Positions 27,517 to 38,130 are shown, numbered from the stretch's first letter. The stretch is 64,000 bases of DNA from Salinigranum marinum (GCF_024228675.1 NZ_CP100461.1:1054001-1118000), one strand, 5' to 3'. Notes: generated by a model not told the origin, from the sequence alone. Numbers and translations are program-made.

Positions 27517-29373
27517 ATGAGTTCCGATCCCGACCTCGACGCCGCGCTCTCGGTCACGGAGGGGCCGGTCACGGTGACGAAGTCGTTCGAACCCAACGAG
27601 TTTCCGGTGCCGGCGATCAAGTTCGTGCTGGAGTCGACCGCGACGGAGCCGGTCCGTATCCGCCTGACGGACGCCGTTCCGGAGGCGTTTCCGATGGAGA
27701 ACGTCGGGTTTCACCCCGACTTCGAGAAGGACAACTGGACCGCGTACAAGAGCCACCGGGTCGAGTACGAACGGACCCTCGACCCGGAAGCGTCGACGAC
27801 GACCGTCTACGGCGTCCGTCTCGACGGGACGGACCCCGCGACGTTCCTGACCGAACCGACGCTGTCGTTCCCCGAGGCGGACGCCGGACCCGACGCCCGC
27901 GGTGCCGTCGACGACGTCCTCGGCGAGGACTCGAACCAGATCGTCCGCGACGTCCTCTCCGGCGAGCGTGACTCGCTCCCGGGACTGGGCGAGGACGACG
28001 GCGTCGACGCACCGGACCTCACGCCCGATGCGGCGGTCGACGCCGAGATGACGGCGGCCGACTCGTCGACGGACCACGCCGAGGCGACGACAGATGACGA
28101 CGCTGAGGATCTACCCCCCGAGGACATCGAACTGAACTTCGACGAGGACGAGGGCGACGACGCGGACGACGCGGCACCGACCGACGACGAAGCCCCCGGC
28201 GATCCGGACGCGTCGAGCCCACACCCGTTCGACGGGTCGGGCGACTCGTCGACGGACGACGTCGAGACGACGGCGGTGAGCGCAGTCGAGACGGACGACG
28301 CCGGCACGGACGACCTCGAGACGGGCGAACTGGACCTGGAACTGGACGAGGGTGACGACGAGGGCGCTCCGGTCGCGGATTCGGGGTCGGCCGAGGGTGA
28401 CGACGGCCACCGCGTTGCCGGCGGGAGCGTCGTCTCGACGCTCGCCGCGGAGGTTCGCCGCGGCGACGCGGACGAGGAAGACGTGGCGGCGCTCAGGGAT
28501 GCCCTCGGCGTCAACGACGACCCGGCCGAGATCCCGCGGAGCCTCGACCTCCGGATCGGCCGGCTCCAGACCCAGGTCGAAGACCTCGCGGCGTACGCCG
28601 AGGGGATCCGAGAGTTCCTCGACGACGAGGGGACGGCGGAGGAGCTCATCGAGGGGTTCCGCGCGGACGTCGAGTCGGTCGAGGAGGGACTCGAAGAGCT
28701 CTCGACGCGCGCGGACGAGGCCGCCGACGACCGGAGCCACCTCCAGGAAGACGTCACCGACCTCCGCGCGGACGTCTCGGAACAGGACGACCGTCTCGAC
28801 GGGGTCGACGACCGACTCGACGGGATCACGGAACGGCTGGGCGGCGTCGACGACCGACTCGACGGCGTCGACGACCACCTGGCCGCGGTCGACGACCGGC
28901 TCGACGACGTCGACGCACGCGCGACGGCGGCCGAAGAGACGGCCGAGCGCCTCGACGACGAGATGGGCGAGGTGCGAGAGGACCTCGCGGCGCTCGACGG
29001 CGACGTCACCGAGGTGCGGGAGACGCTCGGCGAAGAGCTCACCGAGACGCGAGAACAGTTCACCGACGATCTCACCGAGACGCGGGAACAGCTCACCGAC
29101 GACCTCGCGGAGACGCGCGAGGCGCTCGACGAGGACGTCGTGGCCGTGCGTGACGACGTGGCCGCGCTCGAGGATGACCTGGACGACCTGGGCGAGACGG
29201 TCGCGGAGTTCCGGGCGTTCCGTGACAGCCTGGGCAGCGCCCTGGGGACGATCGCCGGCGGTGACTCGGCGGGCGACGGCGCGGACGGGACGAGCGACGC
29301 GGACGGGACCGGCGAGACCGACGACTCCGACGGTTCCGACGGTTCCGGCGAAGCTGCCGCGGACGGGACGTAA
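27517..29373 (+). CDS. Long acidic coiled-coil protein with tandem repeats, unknown
   Basis: 618 residues from ATG 27517. Residues 1-115 form a beta-rich globular domain (SVTEGPVTVTKSFEPNEFP, AIKFVLESTATEPVRIRL, HRVEYERTL). An Asp/Glu-rich low-complexity stretch follows to about 300, then a folded patch (VSTLAAEVRRGDADEEDVAALRDAL) and a long coiled coil. The coil holds repeats of a DDRLDGV-type seven-residue unit (about 424-466) and TETREQ(F/L)TDDL units (about 503-538). No enzyme motif is seen. It is likely structural or a scaffold, and no partner is visible. Confidence 0.85.
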   Translation: MSSDPDLDAALSVTEGPVTVTKSFEPNEFPVPAIKFVLESTATEPVRIRLTDAVPEAFPMENVGFHPDFEKDNWTAYKSHRVEYERTLDPEASTTTVYGVRLDGTDPATFLTEPTLSFPEADAGPDARGAVDDVLGEDSNQIVRDVLSGERDSLPGLGEDDGVDAPDLTPDAAVDAEMTAADSSTDHAEATTDDDAEDLPPEDIELNFDEDEGDDADDAAPTDDEAPGDPDASSPHPFDGSGDSSTDDVETTAVSAVETDDAGTDDLETGELDLELDEGDDEGAPVADSGSAEGDDGHRVAGGSVVSTLAAEVRRGDADEEDVAALRDALGVNDDPAEIPRSLDLRIGRLQTQVEDLAAYAEGIREFLDDEGTAEELIEGFRADVESVEEGLEELSTRADEAADDRSHLQEDVTDLRADVSEQDDRLDGVDDRLDGITERLGGVDDRLDGVDDHLAAVDDRLDDVDARATAAEETAERLDDEMGEVREDLAALDGDVTEVRETLGEELTETREQFTDDLTETREQLTDDLAETREALDEDVVAVRDDVAALEDDLDDLGETVAEFRAFRDSLGSALGTIAGGDSAGDGADGTSDADGTGETDDSDGSDGSGEAAADGT

Positions 29374-29406
29374 CCGATCCGCTCCGCGCCCGCGGTCGGG
29401 AAACAC

Positions 29407-29425
29407 AACCGGTTTATCACCGGTT
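29407..29425. promoter_or_regulatory. Inverted repeat upstream of the HisG-like gene (candidate operator/promoter)
   Basis: AACCGGT-TTATC-ACCGGTT has perfect 7-bp arms around an AT-rich centre and ends 15 bases before the ATG at 29441. The TTTATC core could itself be the TATA element, so a protein bound to the arms would block transcription. Confidence 0.5.
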
Positions 29426-29440
29426 CTCCTCACTCCGACA

Positions 29441-30337
29441 ATGACAGCGACGGTGCGCGTCGCCGTCCCCCGCAAGGGACGGCCGCTCGAGGCGGTGCTC
29501 GAACGCCTCGCCACGAACGCCGGCATCGACGAGATCGTTGACGAGATCTCGTCGACGCTCCGCTACGAGAAGAGCGTCACGAAGGGTCGTGCGGAGCCGG
29601 ACCGTGACGTGTACGAGCGGCTGGCCGACTACAGCGACCTCGCCGATCCCACGCGCCCGGAGTACACGCTCCTGCGCGACGACAGGGACGGGATGCCCCG
29701 CCGAATCGTCTTCGATTCGGTCGACGTCGACGCCGGCGACGTACGCCTCCAGCTGATCGGACGCGAGGAACCGTTCCGCGCCCTCCGGACCCACGAGTTC
29801 GCCTTGGGGTTCGAAAGCGCGGATCTCGTCCTCGAAGAGGTCGTCGCGCTCGGCGAGACCGGGATCGCCGACCTCGCGGACGTGAACGCCCGAATCGATC
29901 CGATGGAGTCCGACGTGCGCGTCGTCTCGGGGCTCGGAGACACGGTGTACCACACCCTGATGGCGACGCCCGAAATCCTGCCGCCGGGTGCCGACCTCGA
30001 TCGGGAGTTCGTCCACGGGTACGAGGGGCCGCTCTGTATCTCCCCGCGGTACGAACGGCTGGTCGAGGCGGTCCTCGGGACGGGTGCGATCGAGGACGTC
30101 GACTTCGTCTACCCCGCCGACCCGGCCGAAGAGGAGGCCGCAATCGCCGAGACGGGGCTCGGGGTCTACCTCACCGTCACGGGTTCGACCGCACGCGACC
30201 ACGGGCTGGTGCTCGGCGATCACCTCTTCCCGAGCGAGACCGTCCTGATGGAGAACGAGGCCGAGGTACGCCCGTCCGCGAGCGAGGCGAAGCGGCTCCT
30301 GTCGGCACCACGAGACGAGACCCAGCTGGTCGTCTGA
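29441..30337 (+). CDS. HisG-like protein (ATP phosphoribosyltransferase fold)
   Basis: 298 residues from ATG 29441. The opening VRVAVPRKGRPLEAVLERL resembles the HisG start, and LTVTGSTARDHGLVLGDHLFPSETVLM matches the phosphoribosyl-pyrophosphate loop region of HisG (consensus SxTGxTLrxNGL...I..S.A.LI). The middle (about 60-230) diverges strongly from ordinary HisG. It may be a divergent histidine-pathway enzyme or a paralogue with another substrate; I do not assign hisG. Confidence 0.7.
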   Translation: MTATVRVAVPRKGRPLEAVLERLATNAGIDEIVDEISSTLRYEKSVTKGRAEPDRDVYERLADYSDLADPTRPEYTLLRDDRDGMPRRIVFDSVDVDAGDVRLQLIGREEPFRALRTHEFALGFESADLVLEEVVALGETGIADLADVNARIDPMESDVRVVSGLGDTVYHTLMATPEILPPGADLDREFVHGYEGPLCISPRYERLVEAVLGTGAIEDVDFVYPADPAEEEAAIAETGLGVYLTVTGSTARDHGLVLGDHLFPSETVLMENEAEVRPSASEAKRLLSAPRDETQLVV

Positions 30338-30414
30338 GCCGACTCCTCGCTCGATTCGGCTCCCGAGGCAGACGCGACCGAAAGAGCCTCGGGCCGGTCG
30401 GTCCATCCGACGGT

Positions 30415-31440
30415 ATGTCCGATCCCGCAGACCACAACCGCGTGTGGACGCTCGCTCGTCGCCCGAGCGGGACACCGACCGACGACTGCTTCGCGTTCGA
30501 GTCCCGTCCGCTGCCGGAGCCCGGCTCCGGCGAGGCGCTGGTTCGGACGCTGTTTCTCTCTGTCGACCCGTACATGCGCGGGCGGATGCGCGCGGGAGAG
30601 TCGTACGCGGAGCCGTGGGACGTCGGCGCGCCGCTCGAAGGCGGCGTCGTCGGTGAGGTCGTCACGTCGAACGGGACGCCCTTCGACCGTGGCGATCTCG
30701 TCGTCGGCAACCTCCGGTGGGCCGACTACGCGACCGCGCCCGCCCACGCGCTCACCCCTGTCGACGTCGGTGACCTGCCGGCGTCGACCGCGCTCGGCGT
30801 GCTCGGGATGCCCGGCCGGACCGCCTACTTCGGCACCCGCGAGGTCGCCGAACCGCGGCCTGGCGACACCGTCGTCGTGAGCGCGGCGGCGGGCGCGGTC
30901 GGCTCCGTCGTGGGACAGCTCGCGTCGATGGCCGGGGCGCGCGTCGTCGGCACTGCGGGCTCCGAACGCAAGCTCGAGTGGCTCCACGAGATCGGGTTCG
31001 ACGCGGCCGTCAACTACCGCGCCGCCGACGACTACGACGCCGCGCTCGCCGAGGCCGCCCCCAACGGCGTCGACGTCTACTTCGACAACGTCGGCGGACC
31101 GCTCACCGACGCGGTGTTCGATCGCCTGAACGTCGACGCCCGCGTGGCCGTCTGTGGGCAGATCGCGCTCTACAACGCCGAGGAACGACCGGTCGGGCCG
31201 CGAAAGCTCGGGAGCCTCATCGCGAGCCGCGCCCGCGTCGAGGGCTTTCTGGTGAGTGACTTCGCTCCGCGCTTCGAGGCCGCCACCGCGGACCTCCGGC
31301 GGTGGGTCGAGGCCGGCGAGATCGACTACCGGGAGACGGTCACCGACGGACTCGAGAACGCGCCCGACGCCTTCCGCGGGCTGTTCGAGGGCGAGAACGT
31401 GGGCAAACAGGTGGTCCGGGTCGCCGACGACTACTCCTGA
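30415..31440 (+). CDS. NADP-dependent oxidoreductase, zinc-free MDR family (PTGR/LTB4DH-like)
   Basis: 341 residues. The medium-chain reductase layout is a GroES-like N-terminal domain (LFLSVDPYMRGRM, the family signature) then the Rossmann domain (VVVSAAAGAVGSVVGQLA, VVGTAGSERKLEWL, VDVYFDNVGG). The zinc-binding cysteines and histidines of alcohol dehydrogenases are absent. Relatives reduce enones, curcumin or prostaglandins with NADPH. Starts at ATG 30415. Its stop overlaps the convergent UbiB-like kinase by 10 bases. Confidence 0.93.
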   Translation: MSDPADHNRVWTLARRPSGTPTDDCFAFESRPLPEPGSGEALVRTLFLSVDPYMRGRMRAGESYAEPWDVGAPLEGGVVGEVVTSNGTPFDRGDLVVGNLRWADYATAPAHALTPVDVGDLPASTALGVLGMPGRTAYFGTREVAEPRPGDTVVVSAAAGAVGSVVGQLASMAGARVVGTAGSERKLEWLHEIGFDAAVNYRAADDYDAALAEAAPNGVDVYFDNVGGPLTDAVFDRLNVDARVAVCGQIALYNAEERPVGPRKLGSLIASRARVEGFLVSDFAPRFEAATADLRRWVEAGEIDYRETVTDGLENAPDAFRGLFEGENVGKQVVRVADDYS

Positions 31441-33137
31441 CGGCGGCGCATGTTGTACCGCGTGAAACTAGGCTGGACGCTGAGTCCCCCCGGCCCACGG
31501 CGGATCGCGCGGGCGAAGAAGAGGCCGACAAGCGCCGTGCCGACGGCGGTCACTTCGGCGGCGAGGATGTCCGAGAAGACGTACAGTACGGTCGTCGAGA
31601 GGGCTCCCGCGGCGAACAGCGCCCCCCAGACGACCCGGCTGGCGAGGTGGTCGAGCGCGACGTTGCGCGCCGTGAGGTCGATCTCGACGGTGACGGCCTC
31701 GCGGTCGACGTCGGTGAGGACGTCGTCGATCCCGGTCGGAGCGCCCAAGAAGCCGCGGACGATCTCGTCGGCGTCGTCCCCGAACCGATCGACGAGCGTC
31801 CGCACGTTCTCTTCGGTCCCGCCGCGTTCGCGGACGTAGTCGCTGACGACGGCGATGAAGTCGAAGTCGTCGTCGAGGGTGCGACAGACGCCTTCGAGCA
31901 CCGTCGACACCCGGACGATGAGCGCGAGGTTCTGGGGCAACCGGAGCGGGAACTCGTACAGGGTCCCCTGGAACTGCGTGACGATCTCGCGGACCTCGTA
32001 CGCCTCGACGCCCCCGCCGCGGAGGCTCTCGAAGACGATCTCGAACACCTCATGCATCCAGCGTCGGTCGACGGTCGGGTCGAGCGCGCCGAGGTCGATG
32101 AACGCGTCGATGACCGCCTCGATGTCGTCGCTGGCGACGGCGACGTAGAAGTCGAACAGCGTCTCCTGCGTGCGCGCGTCGAGGGTTCCCGTCACCCCGA
32201 AGTCGTAGAACACCAGCGTCCCGTCGGGCTGGACGGCGATGTTCCCGGGATGGGGGTCGGCCTGGAACTGCCCGTGCTCGATGATCATCTCGATGTACGT
32301 CTCCTCTAGCCGCCGGACGAGCGCCTCCCTGTCGAGCCCCATCTCGTCGATCGCGTCGACGTCGTTGATCTTCGTCCCGTCGACGTACTCCATCGTCAAC
32401 ACTCGGTCCGTCGAGTACGCCGGGATCGCCCGGGGGATCCGCACCATGGGGTCGTCGGCGAAGTTCTCCCGGACCGCCGTCAGCATCGCCGCCTCGTGTC
32501 CGTAATCGAGTTCCTCGCGGATGGTCGTCTCGAACTCATCGGCGAGGTTCTCCATGGTGAACGCCTGCCCGGGCGGGGCGAACCGGACGATCGGCGGCAG
32601 CAGCGTCCGGATGACCCGCAGGTCCGCCTCCACCCGTCGCACGATACCCGGCCGCCGAACCTTGACCGCGACCCGCTCGCCGTCGGCCACCGCCGTGTAC
32701 ACCTGTCCGAGCGACGCGCCGCTGATCGGCTCGGTGTCGAACTCGTCGAAGGCCTCCGCGACCGCCCCCACGTCGGCCTTGACGAGCGGTTCGACCTCCG
32801 TCCACGGATCCGGAGGGACGCGGTCTTGCAACCGCGAGAGCACCTGGACGTACACCCGCGGGAGAACGTCGGGACGAGTCGAGAGGATCTGTCCGATCTT
32901 GATGAACGTCGGCCCGAGGTCCACAAGCGTCTCTAAGAGCTGTTCGGCCCGCCGCCGCCGGTCGGCGTCCGTAACGCGCCGTGGACCACCGAACAGTACG
33001 AACCGTCGCGAGTCGCGCGCGTACGCAACGAGTAGCGGGAGGAACGACCACAGTACGACCACGAACCGCCAGTACGACCGGAGGGCGACGCGGAGTCCCC
33101 GCGGTCGGTCGACACCTGCCGTCGTGCGGCGTGACAC
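31431..33137 (-). CDS. ABC1/AarF/UbiB-family atypical kinase
   Basis: 568 residues. Family motifs in order: the KxGQ motif FIKIGQILSTRPD, the alanine-rich loop ISGASLGQVYTA, VAVKVRRPG with the ion-pair lysine, ELDYGHEA, the catalytic QADPHPGN and the DFG in FYDFGVTG. Two hydrophobic helices near the end (VVWGALFAAGALSTTVLYVF; EVTAVGTALVGLFFA) anchor it in the membrane. Relatives control isoprenoid-quinone and lipid metabolism. GTG 33137 is chosen because a TATA-like TTAACC lies about 27 bases before it; the frame is open to 33233. Confidence 0.93.
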   Translation of the reverse strand: MSRRTTAGVDRPRGLRVALRSYWRFVVVLWSFLPLLVAYARDSRRFVLFGGPRRVTDADRRRRAEQLLETLVDLGPTFIKIGQILSTRPDVLPRVYVQVLSRLQDRVPPDPWTEVEPLVKADVGAVAEAFDEFDTEPISGASLGQVYTAVADGERVAVKVRRPGIVRRVEADLRVIRTLLPPIVRFAPPGQAFTMENLADEFETTIREELDYGHEAAMLTAVRENFADDPMVRIPRAIPAYSTDRVLTMEYVDGTKINDVDAIDEMGLDREALVRRLEETYIEMIIEHGQFQADPHPGNIAVQPDGTLVFYDFGVTGTLDARTQETLFDFYVAVASDDIEAVIDAFIDLGALDPTVDRRWMHEVFEIVFESLRGGGVEAYEVREIVTQFQGTLYEFPLRLPQNLALIVRVSTVLEGVCRTLDDDFDFIAVVSDYVRERGGTEENVRTLVDRFGDDADEIVRGFLGAPTGIDDVLTDVDREAVTVEIDLTARNVALDHLASRVVWGALFAAGALSTTVLYVFSDILAAEVTAVGTALVGLFFARAIRRGPGGLSVQPSFTRYNMRRRQE

Positions 33138-33532
33138 GCTACAGCGAAAGGCGGCGTGGGGGTTAAGGGTACTGACCACGGCCGCCGACCCACCGTCCTC
33201 CGGTGGCCTCACCCGAGTCCCGAGACGGTCCACCGAGCGAACGCCTGCCCGATCTCTTTCATAAAATACTATAGAAGTCTATAGAGTCGGCGTTTTCGGT
33301 TGAATTACATATAATCAGCTTATCGTCGTATAAATTGAATAGCTGTTCTCAGTCGAAGCTCAGAAATAAAATTCACTAAAATAAATTAAATATAAAGTTT
33401 CGATTGATAGATCAAAAGCGATCTATACAATGACTTACGTCGGATCGACGCAAAAAATCGTTCGGCTCGACCCGGGCGGTATATTACACGCGTATCGGTG
33501 TAACGAACGTGAGACACGACCCGTCGCTGTCG
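33138..33532. other. Intergenic region with an AT-rich core
   Basis: 395 bases. The part next to the kinase holds its TATA-like box (near 33160). From about 33255 to 33470 the sequence becomes sharply AT-rich, with CTATAG palindromes (ACTATAGAAGTCTATAG), an inverted repeat ATAGATC-AAAAGC-GATCTAT at 33407-33426 and CGTCG-GAT-CGACG at about 33447. No gene fits. It lies upstream of one gene (kinase) and downstream of another (IclR), so most of its length is not explained by promoters. Confidence 0.5.
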
Positions 33533-34306
33533 TCACTGCGGATACGCGAGGTTGAGTTCGATCTCGTTCACCATCCCGAGCATCAGGTCGGGGATCTCCC
33601 GTTCGAGCGCCTCCCCCCTCATCCGGTGAGAGGGACCGGAGACGCTCAGTGCGCCGAACACCTCGCCGCTCGCGCCACGGACCGGCACGCCGACCGCGTT
33701 GAGGCCGGCGAGGTTCTCCTCACGGTTGAACGCGAAGCCGCGGTCGCGGACCGCGTCGAGTTCGTCGAACAGGGCCTCCTCGTCGGTGATCGTCCGCTTC
33801 GTCACCGCGGTCAGTCCGCGTTCGTCGACGATCTCGCGGACGCGCTCGGTGGGGAGGCTCGCCAGGATCGCCTTGCCGGCCGCGGTCGAGTGGAGGTGGA
33901 CGCGACGACCGACGCCCGAGTCGGTCTGGACCGCGTGGCTCCCCGTCTCCCGGTAGACGTACACCCCCTCGCCGTTCTCTTCGACGATGAACTGCGCCCG
34001 TTCGTCGAACCGCTCCGCGAGCGTCTTCACGTGGTCGTGGACGAGCAGGTACTCCGACCGGTGGTTCCGGGCCTCCTCACCGAGTTCGAGGAACCGCAGC
34101 CCGAGCCGGTAGTCGTTCTCGTCACGGACGACGAACCCGAGGTCGGTGAGTGTCGCGAGGTGAGCGTGGACAGTGCTCTTTGCGAGCCCGGTCTCGGCCG
34201 TCAGCTCCGCGAGCGTCGTCCTCCCGTGTTCGCGGACGAGTTCGATGATGCCGAACGAGAGCTCCACCGACCGGATGTTGTCGTCCGAGTGGTCTATCGT
34301 CACCAT
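33533..34306 (-). CDS. IclR-family transcriptional regulator
   Basis: 257 residues from ATG 34306. Winged helix-turn-helix first (SFGIIELVREHGRTTLAEL, ETGLAKSTVHAHLATLTDLGF), then the GAF-like effector domain with GRRVHLHSTAAGKAILASL and DRGFAFNREENLAGLNAVGVPV. IclR proteins bind small acids and usually control catabolic operons; the nearby acyl-CoA dehydrogenase, MaoC and aminotransferase genes are candidate targets. A TATA-like GCTTAAG lies about 28 bases before the start. Confidence 0.95.
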   Translation of the reverse strand: MVTIDHSDDNIRSVELSFGIIELVREHGRTTLAELTAETGLAKSTVHAHLATLTDLGFVVRDENDYRLGLRFLELGEEARNHRSEYLLVHDHVKTLAERFDERAQFIVEENGEGVYVYRETGSHAVQTDSGVGRRVHLHSTAAGKAILASLPTERVREIVDERGLTAVTKRTITDEEALFDELDAVRDRGFAFNREENLAGLNAVGVPVRGASGEVFGALSVSGPSHRMRGEALEREIPDLMLGMVNEIELNLAYPQ

Positions 34307-34611
34307 CTGATGGTCCCTATACCGATGCCTGGTTCTTAAGCCTGGCCCCACTCCGTGCCGCGGGGTCGGTCACGGAACACGCGCTCGGGGTCGGCCGCAC
34401 ACCGTTCGGCCTTGGGAAACGCTGACGGCCCCAGCCATCGGAGCACGGAAGCCGGGGTGAACGGGAGTCTCTGTACTGTTCTGGGCTCGTCCGCCGAGCG
34501 GATTATCGCCGACACCGTTCGGCTCTCCCGATCGCTCGCTCGGATTCGACGGCTTGCCGTCCACCGGGAAGCACCTGCGTTCTCGTCCGTCTTCGGCCGT
34601 GGACGCGGCGA
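34307..34611. other. Intergenic spacer between IclR and acyl-CoA dehydrogenase genes
   Basis: 305 bases holding the IclR promoter (TTAAG near 34334, minus strand). The rest is GC-rich with no convincing frame, repeat or hairpin. Confidence 0.4.
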
Positions 34612-35817
<1,206 letters not shown>

Positions 35818-35994
35818 ACAGGTCCAGTATGTGGGTCCGGGCGATAAACGTATGGCTCCCGCGTGTCCGACCTCGAACGCCACTGTTGCCCCGACAGCGC
35901 GCTCGGTACCGTGCCGGTCGACGCTGGAGAGTCGGTCGGACGACCGTGCGCATCCAAACCTTGGTATTGGTCGGCGTCGTGGCCTCGGCTACCG

Positions 35995-36576
35995 ATGACA
36001 GACCACGAGACGGACGACGCGGGCGGGCAGGGACGCCGACTGGTGAGCGGCTGGCAGGGCCGGTTCTACGAGGACTTCGCCGTCGGCGACGTGTACAAAC
36101 ACCCCTACGGACGCACCGTGACCGAGACCGACAACGTCTGGTTCACGAACGTGACGATGAACCTCAACCCGATGCACTTCAACGAGGCGTACGCCGCCGA
36201 GACCGAGTTCGGCGAGCGACTCGTCGACGGCACGTTCGTCATCGCGCTCGTCGTGGGAATGAGCGTCATCGACGTCTCCGCGAACGCCACCGCGAACCTG
36301 GGGTACGACGACGTCCGCCACCACGCGCCGGTGTACCACGGCGACACGCTGTTCGCCGAAAGCGAGGTGCTGGAGAAACGCGAGTCCTCCTCGCGCGACC
36401 ACGTCGGCATCGTCACCACCGAACTGCGGGCGTACAATCAAGACGACACGAAAGTGCTCTCCCTCGAACGGACGCCGATGGTGCTCAAGCGCGAGCACGC
36501 CCGGCCCTCGCCCGCGCGACCGACGGGGTGGCCCGATGGGATCGGGACACAGCCCGAAGACCTCGAAGGGGAGTGA
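35995..36576 (+). CDS. MaoC-family (R)-enoyl-CoA hydratase-like protein
   Basis: 193 residues from ATG 35995. Hot-dog fold with the hydratase 2 motif: YEDFAVGDVYKHPYGRTVTETDNVWFTN, then the catalytic-type segment LNPMHFNEAYAAETEFGERLVDGTF (written in parts: NPMHFNEAYAAE, FGERLVDGTF). The aspartate/histidine dyad of MaoC enzymes reads N-x-x-H here, as in a subset of the family. It probably hydrates enoyl-CoA or mesaconyl-CoA-like thioesters, acting after the divergent acyl-CoA dehydrogenase. Confidence 0.9.
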   Translation: MTDHETDDAGGQGRRLVSGWQGRFYEDFAVGDVYKHPYGRTVTETDNVWFTNVTMNLNPMHFNEAYAAETEFGERLVDGTFVIALVVGMSVIDVSANATANLGYDDVRHHAPVYHGDTLFAESEVLEKRESSSRDHVGIVTTELRAYNQDDTKVLSLERTPMVLKREHARPSPARPTGWPDGIGTQPEDLEGE

Positions 36577-36643
36577 GTCGGGTCGGTACCACTGCCGGGT
36601 GTCCTCGTTCGTATCGGAGTCGGGAGTTTATCATCGGTGGTCC

Positions 36644-36687
36644 CCCGACGCCGATGAACGGCGATCTCCCGACGCGGATGAACGGCG
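36644..36687. repeat. Short tandem repeat, two 20-bp units at a 24-bp period
   Basis: CCCGACGCCGATGAACGGCG (36644-36663) and CCCGACGCGGATGAACGGCG (36668-36687) differ by one base. A partial third copy (CCGATGAGCG) follows near 36694. It lies in the 135-base space between the MaoC and aminotransferase stops. Confidence 0.6.
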
Positions 36688-36711
36688 GCCGGCCGATGAG
36701 CGTCGCCCGGT

Positions 36712-38130
36712 TCAGTCGACCTGCGCCTCGATGGCCTCGACGACGACGTCGAGTCCCGCTTCGGCCTGTTCGTGCGTCATGACGAGCGAGGGCAACAGCC
36801 GGAGGACGTTACCGTGGCGGCCCGCAGTCCAGACGAGGACGCCGCGCTCGTAACAGTACGTCTGAATGTCTTCGACCATTCCCTTCGCTGCTTTCGACGG
36901 TTCGCCCTCGCCGTCGAGGAACTCCGCGCCGATGAACAGCCCTCGCCCCCTGACTTCGGCGAGGTGGTCGTTGCCGGCTTCGCGGAGTCGGCCTCTGATG
37001 TAGTCGCCGAGTTCCCCGGCGTGGGCGAGCAGGTCGTGGGACTCGATGTAGTCGATCGCCGCGACGCCGCCGCGCATCGCCGGCACGTTCCCGCGGAAGG
37101 TCCCGATGTGGCCGCCCGGACCCCAGGTATCGTACTCCTCGTGATACATCATCGCGCCGATCGGGAGGCCGGCACCGCCGATCCCCTTCGCCATCGTCAT
37201 CGCGTCGGGGGTGACTCCGTGCCACTCGGCGGCCCACCACTCGCCGGTCCGCCCGAAGCCCGACTGGATCTCGTCGAAGATCAGCATGACGTCGTTGTCG
37301 TCGGCGATGTCGCGCAAGCCCTGGAGGAAGCCGGCCGGTGGAACGACGACGCCACCTTCGCCCTGGATCGGTTCGACCCAGATGGCCGCGGGCTTCTCCT
37401 GGCCCGCGTAGGGGTCTTCGACCGCGACCTGCACCCGTTCGAGCGCCCGGCCACACGAGAGGTCGCCACAGCAGTCGGCCGCGGGACAGACCGCACGCGC
37501 GTTCTCCGCGTCGGCGTTTCCGCGCTCGCGGAGCGGGTACGGGTACGGCATGTGGGTCACGTCGGGCAGCATCGGGTCGTACCCCTCCGTGTAGCTCCGT
37601 CCGCCAGTGAGGCTCAACGCGCCCGCCGTGGCACCGTGGTACGACCCCTCGAACGCCATCATCGCGGTGCGACCGGTGTTGTGTTTGGCGAGTTTGATCG
37701 ACCCCTCGATCGCGTCGCTCCCGCTGGGACCGCCGAAGACGATCTTGTTGTGATCCTTCAGGCCGTCAGGGGCGATGTCGTTCAGTCGTTCGATGAACTC
37801 CAGTCGCGCCTCGGTCGGGAAGTCGATCGTGTGGACGATCTTCTCGGTTTGCTCGTGGACCGCGTCGAGAACGTAAGGGTTCGAGTGGCCGACGTTGAGG
37901 ACGCCGATGCCGGCGAAGAAGTCGAGAAAGACGTTGCCGTCGACGTCGCGGATGGTCGCCCCTCGCGCCTCCTCGAGCGCGATCGGGACGCTTCGCGGGT
38001 ACGCGACCGCGCTCGAGTCGACCTCGCGCTGTCGCGCGAGCAGCGCCTCGGAGTTCGGGCCCGGGATCGGCGTCGTCACGGAGGGTGCGTCGGCGAAGTG
38101 CAGGTCCTGGATCGGTGGTCCGGCTGTCAT
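36712..38130 (-). CDS. Class III aminotransferase (aspartate aminotransferase superfamily, GabT-like)
   Basis: 472 residues from ATG 38130. PLP-dependent transfer of an omega- or alpha-amino group. Seen: [18 protein letters not shown], the PLP aromatic loop [41 protein letters not shown] and the lysine in MAKGIGG (K315). An unusual insertion with four cysteines ([12 protein letters not shown], about residues 213-224) sits between the two halves of the large domain, where it might bind a metal. The substrate is not deducible. A TATA-like AACTTATTTG lies near 38155. Confidence 0.92.
   Translation of the reverse strand: MTAGPPIQDLHFADAPSVTTPIPGPNSEALLARQREVDSSAVAYPRSVPIALEEARGATIRDVDGNVFLDFFAGIGVLNVGHSNPYVLDAVHEQTEKIVHTIDFPTEARLEFIERLNDIAPDGLKDHNKIVFGGPSGSDAIEGSIKLAKHNTGRTAMMAFEGSYHGATAGALSLTGGRSYTEGYDPMLPDVTHMPYPYPLRERGNADAENARAVCPAADCCGDLSCGRALERVQVAVEDPYAGQEKPAAIWVEPIQGEGGVVVPPAGFLQGLRDIADDNDVMLIFDEIQSGFGRTGEWWAAEWHGVTPDAMTMAKGIGGAGLPIGAMMYHEEYDTWGPGGHIGTFRGNVPAMRGGVAAIDYIESHDLLAHAGELGDYIRGRLREAGNDHLAEVRGRGLFIGAEFLDGEGEPSKAAKGMVEDIQTYCYERGVLVWTAGRHGNVLRLLPSLVMTHEQAEAGLDVVVEAIEAQVD

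Noticed and set aside
28352-29420. Very long alternative-frame ORFs over the coiled-coil gene on both strands
   Set aside because: They come from the GC-rich repeats of the real gene and encode Arg/Ser/Thr-rich nonsense.
36577-36711. CRISPR-like repeats
   Set aside because: Only two to three 20-bp units with 4-bp spacers; no CRISPR spacing and no cas genes in the window.
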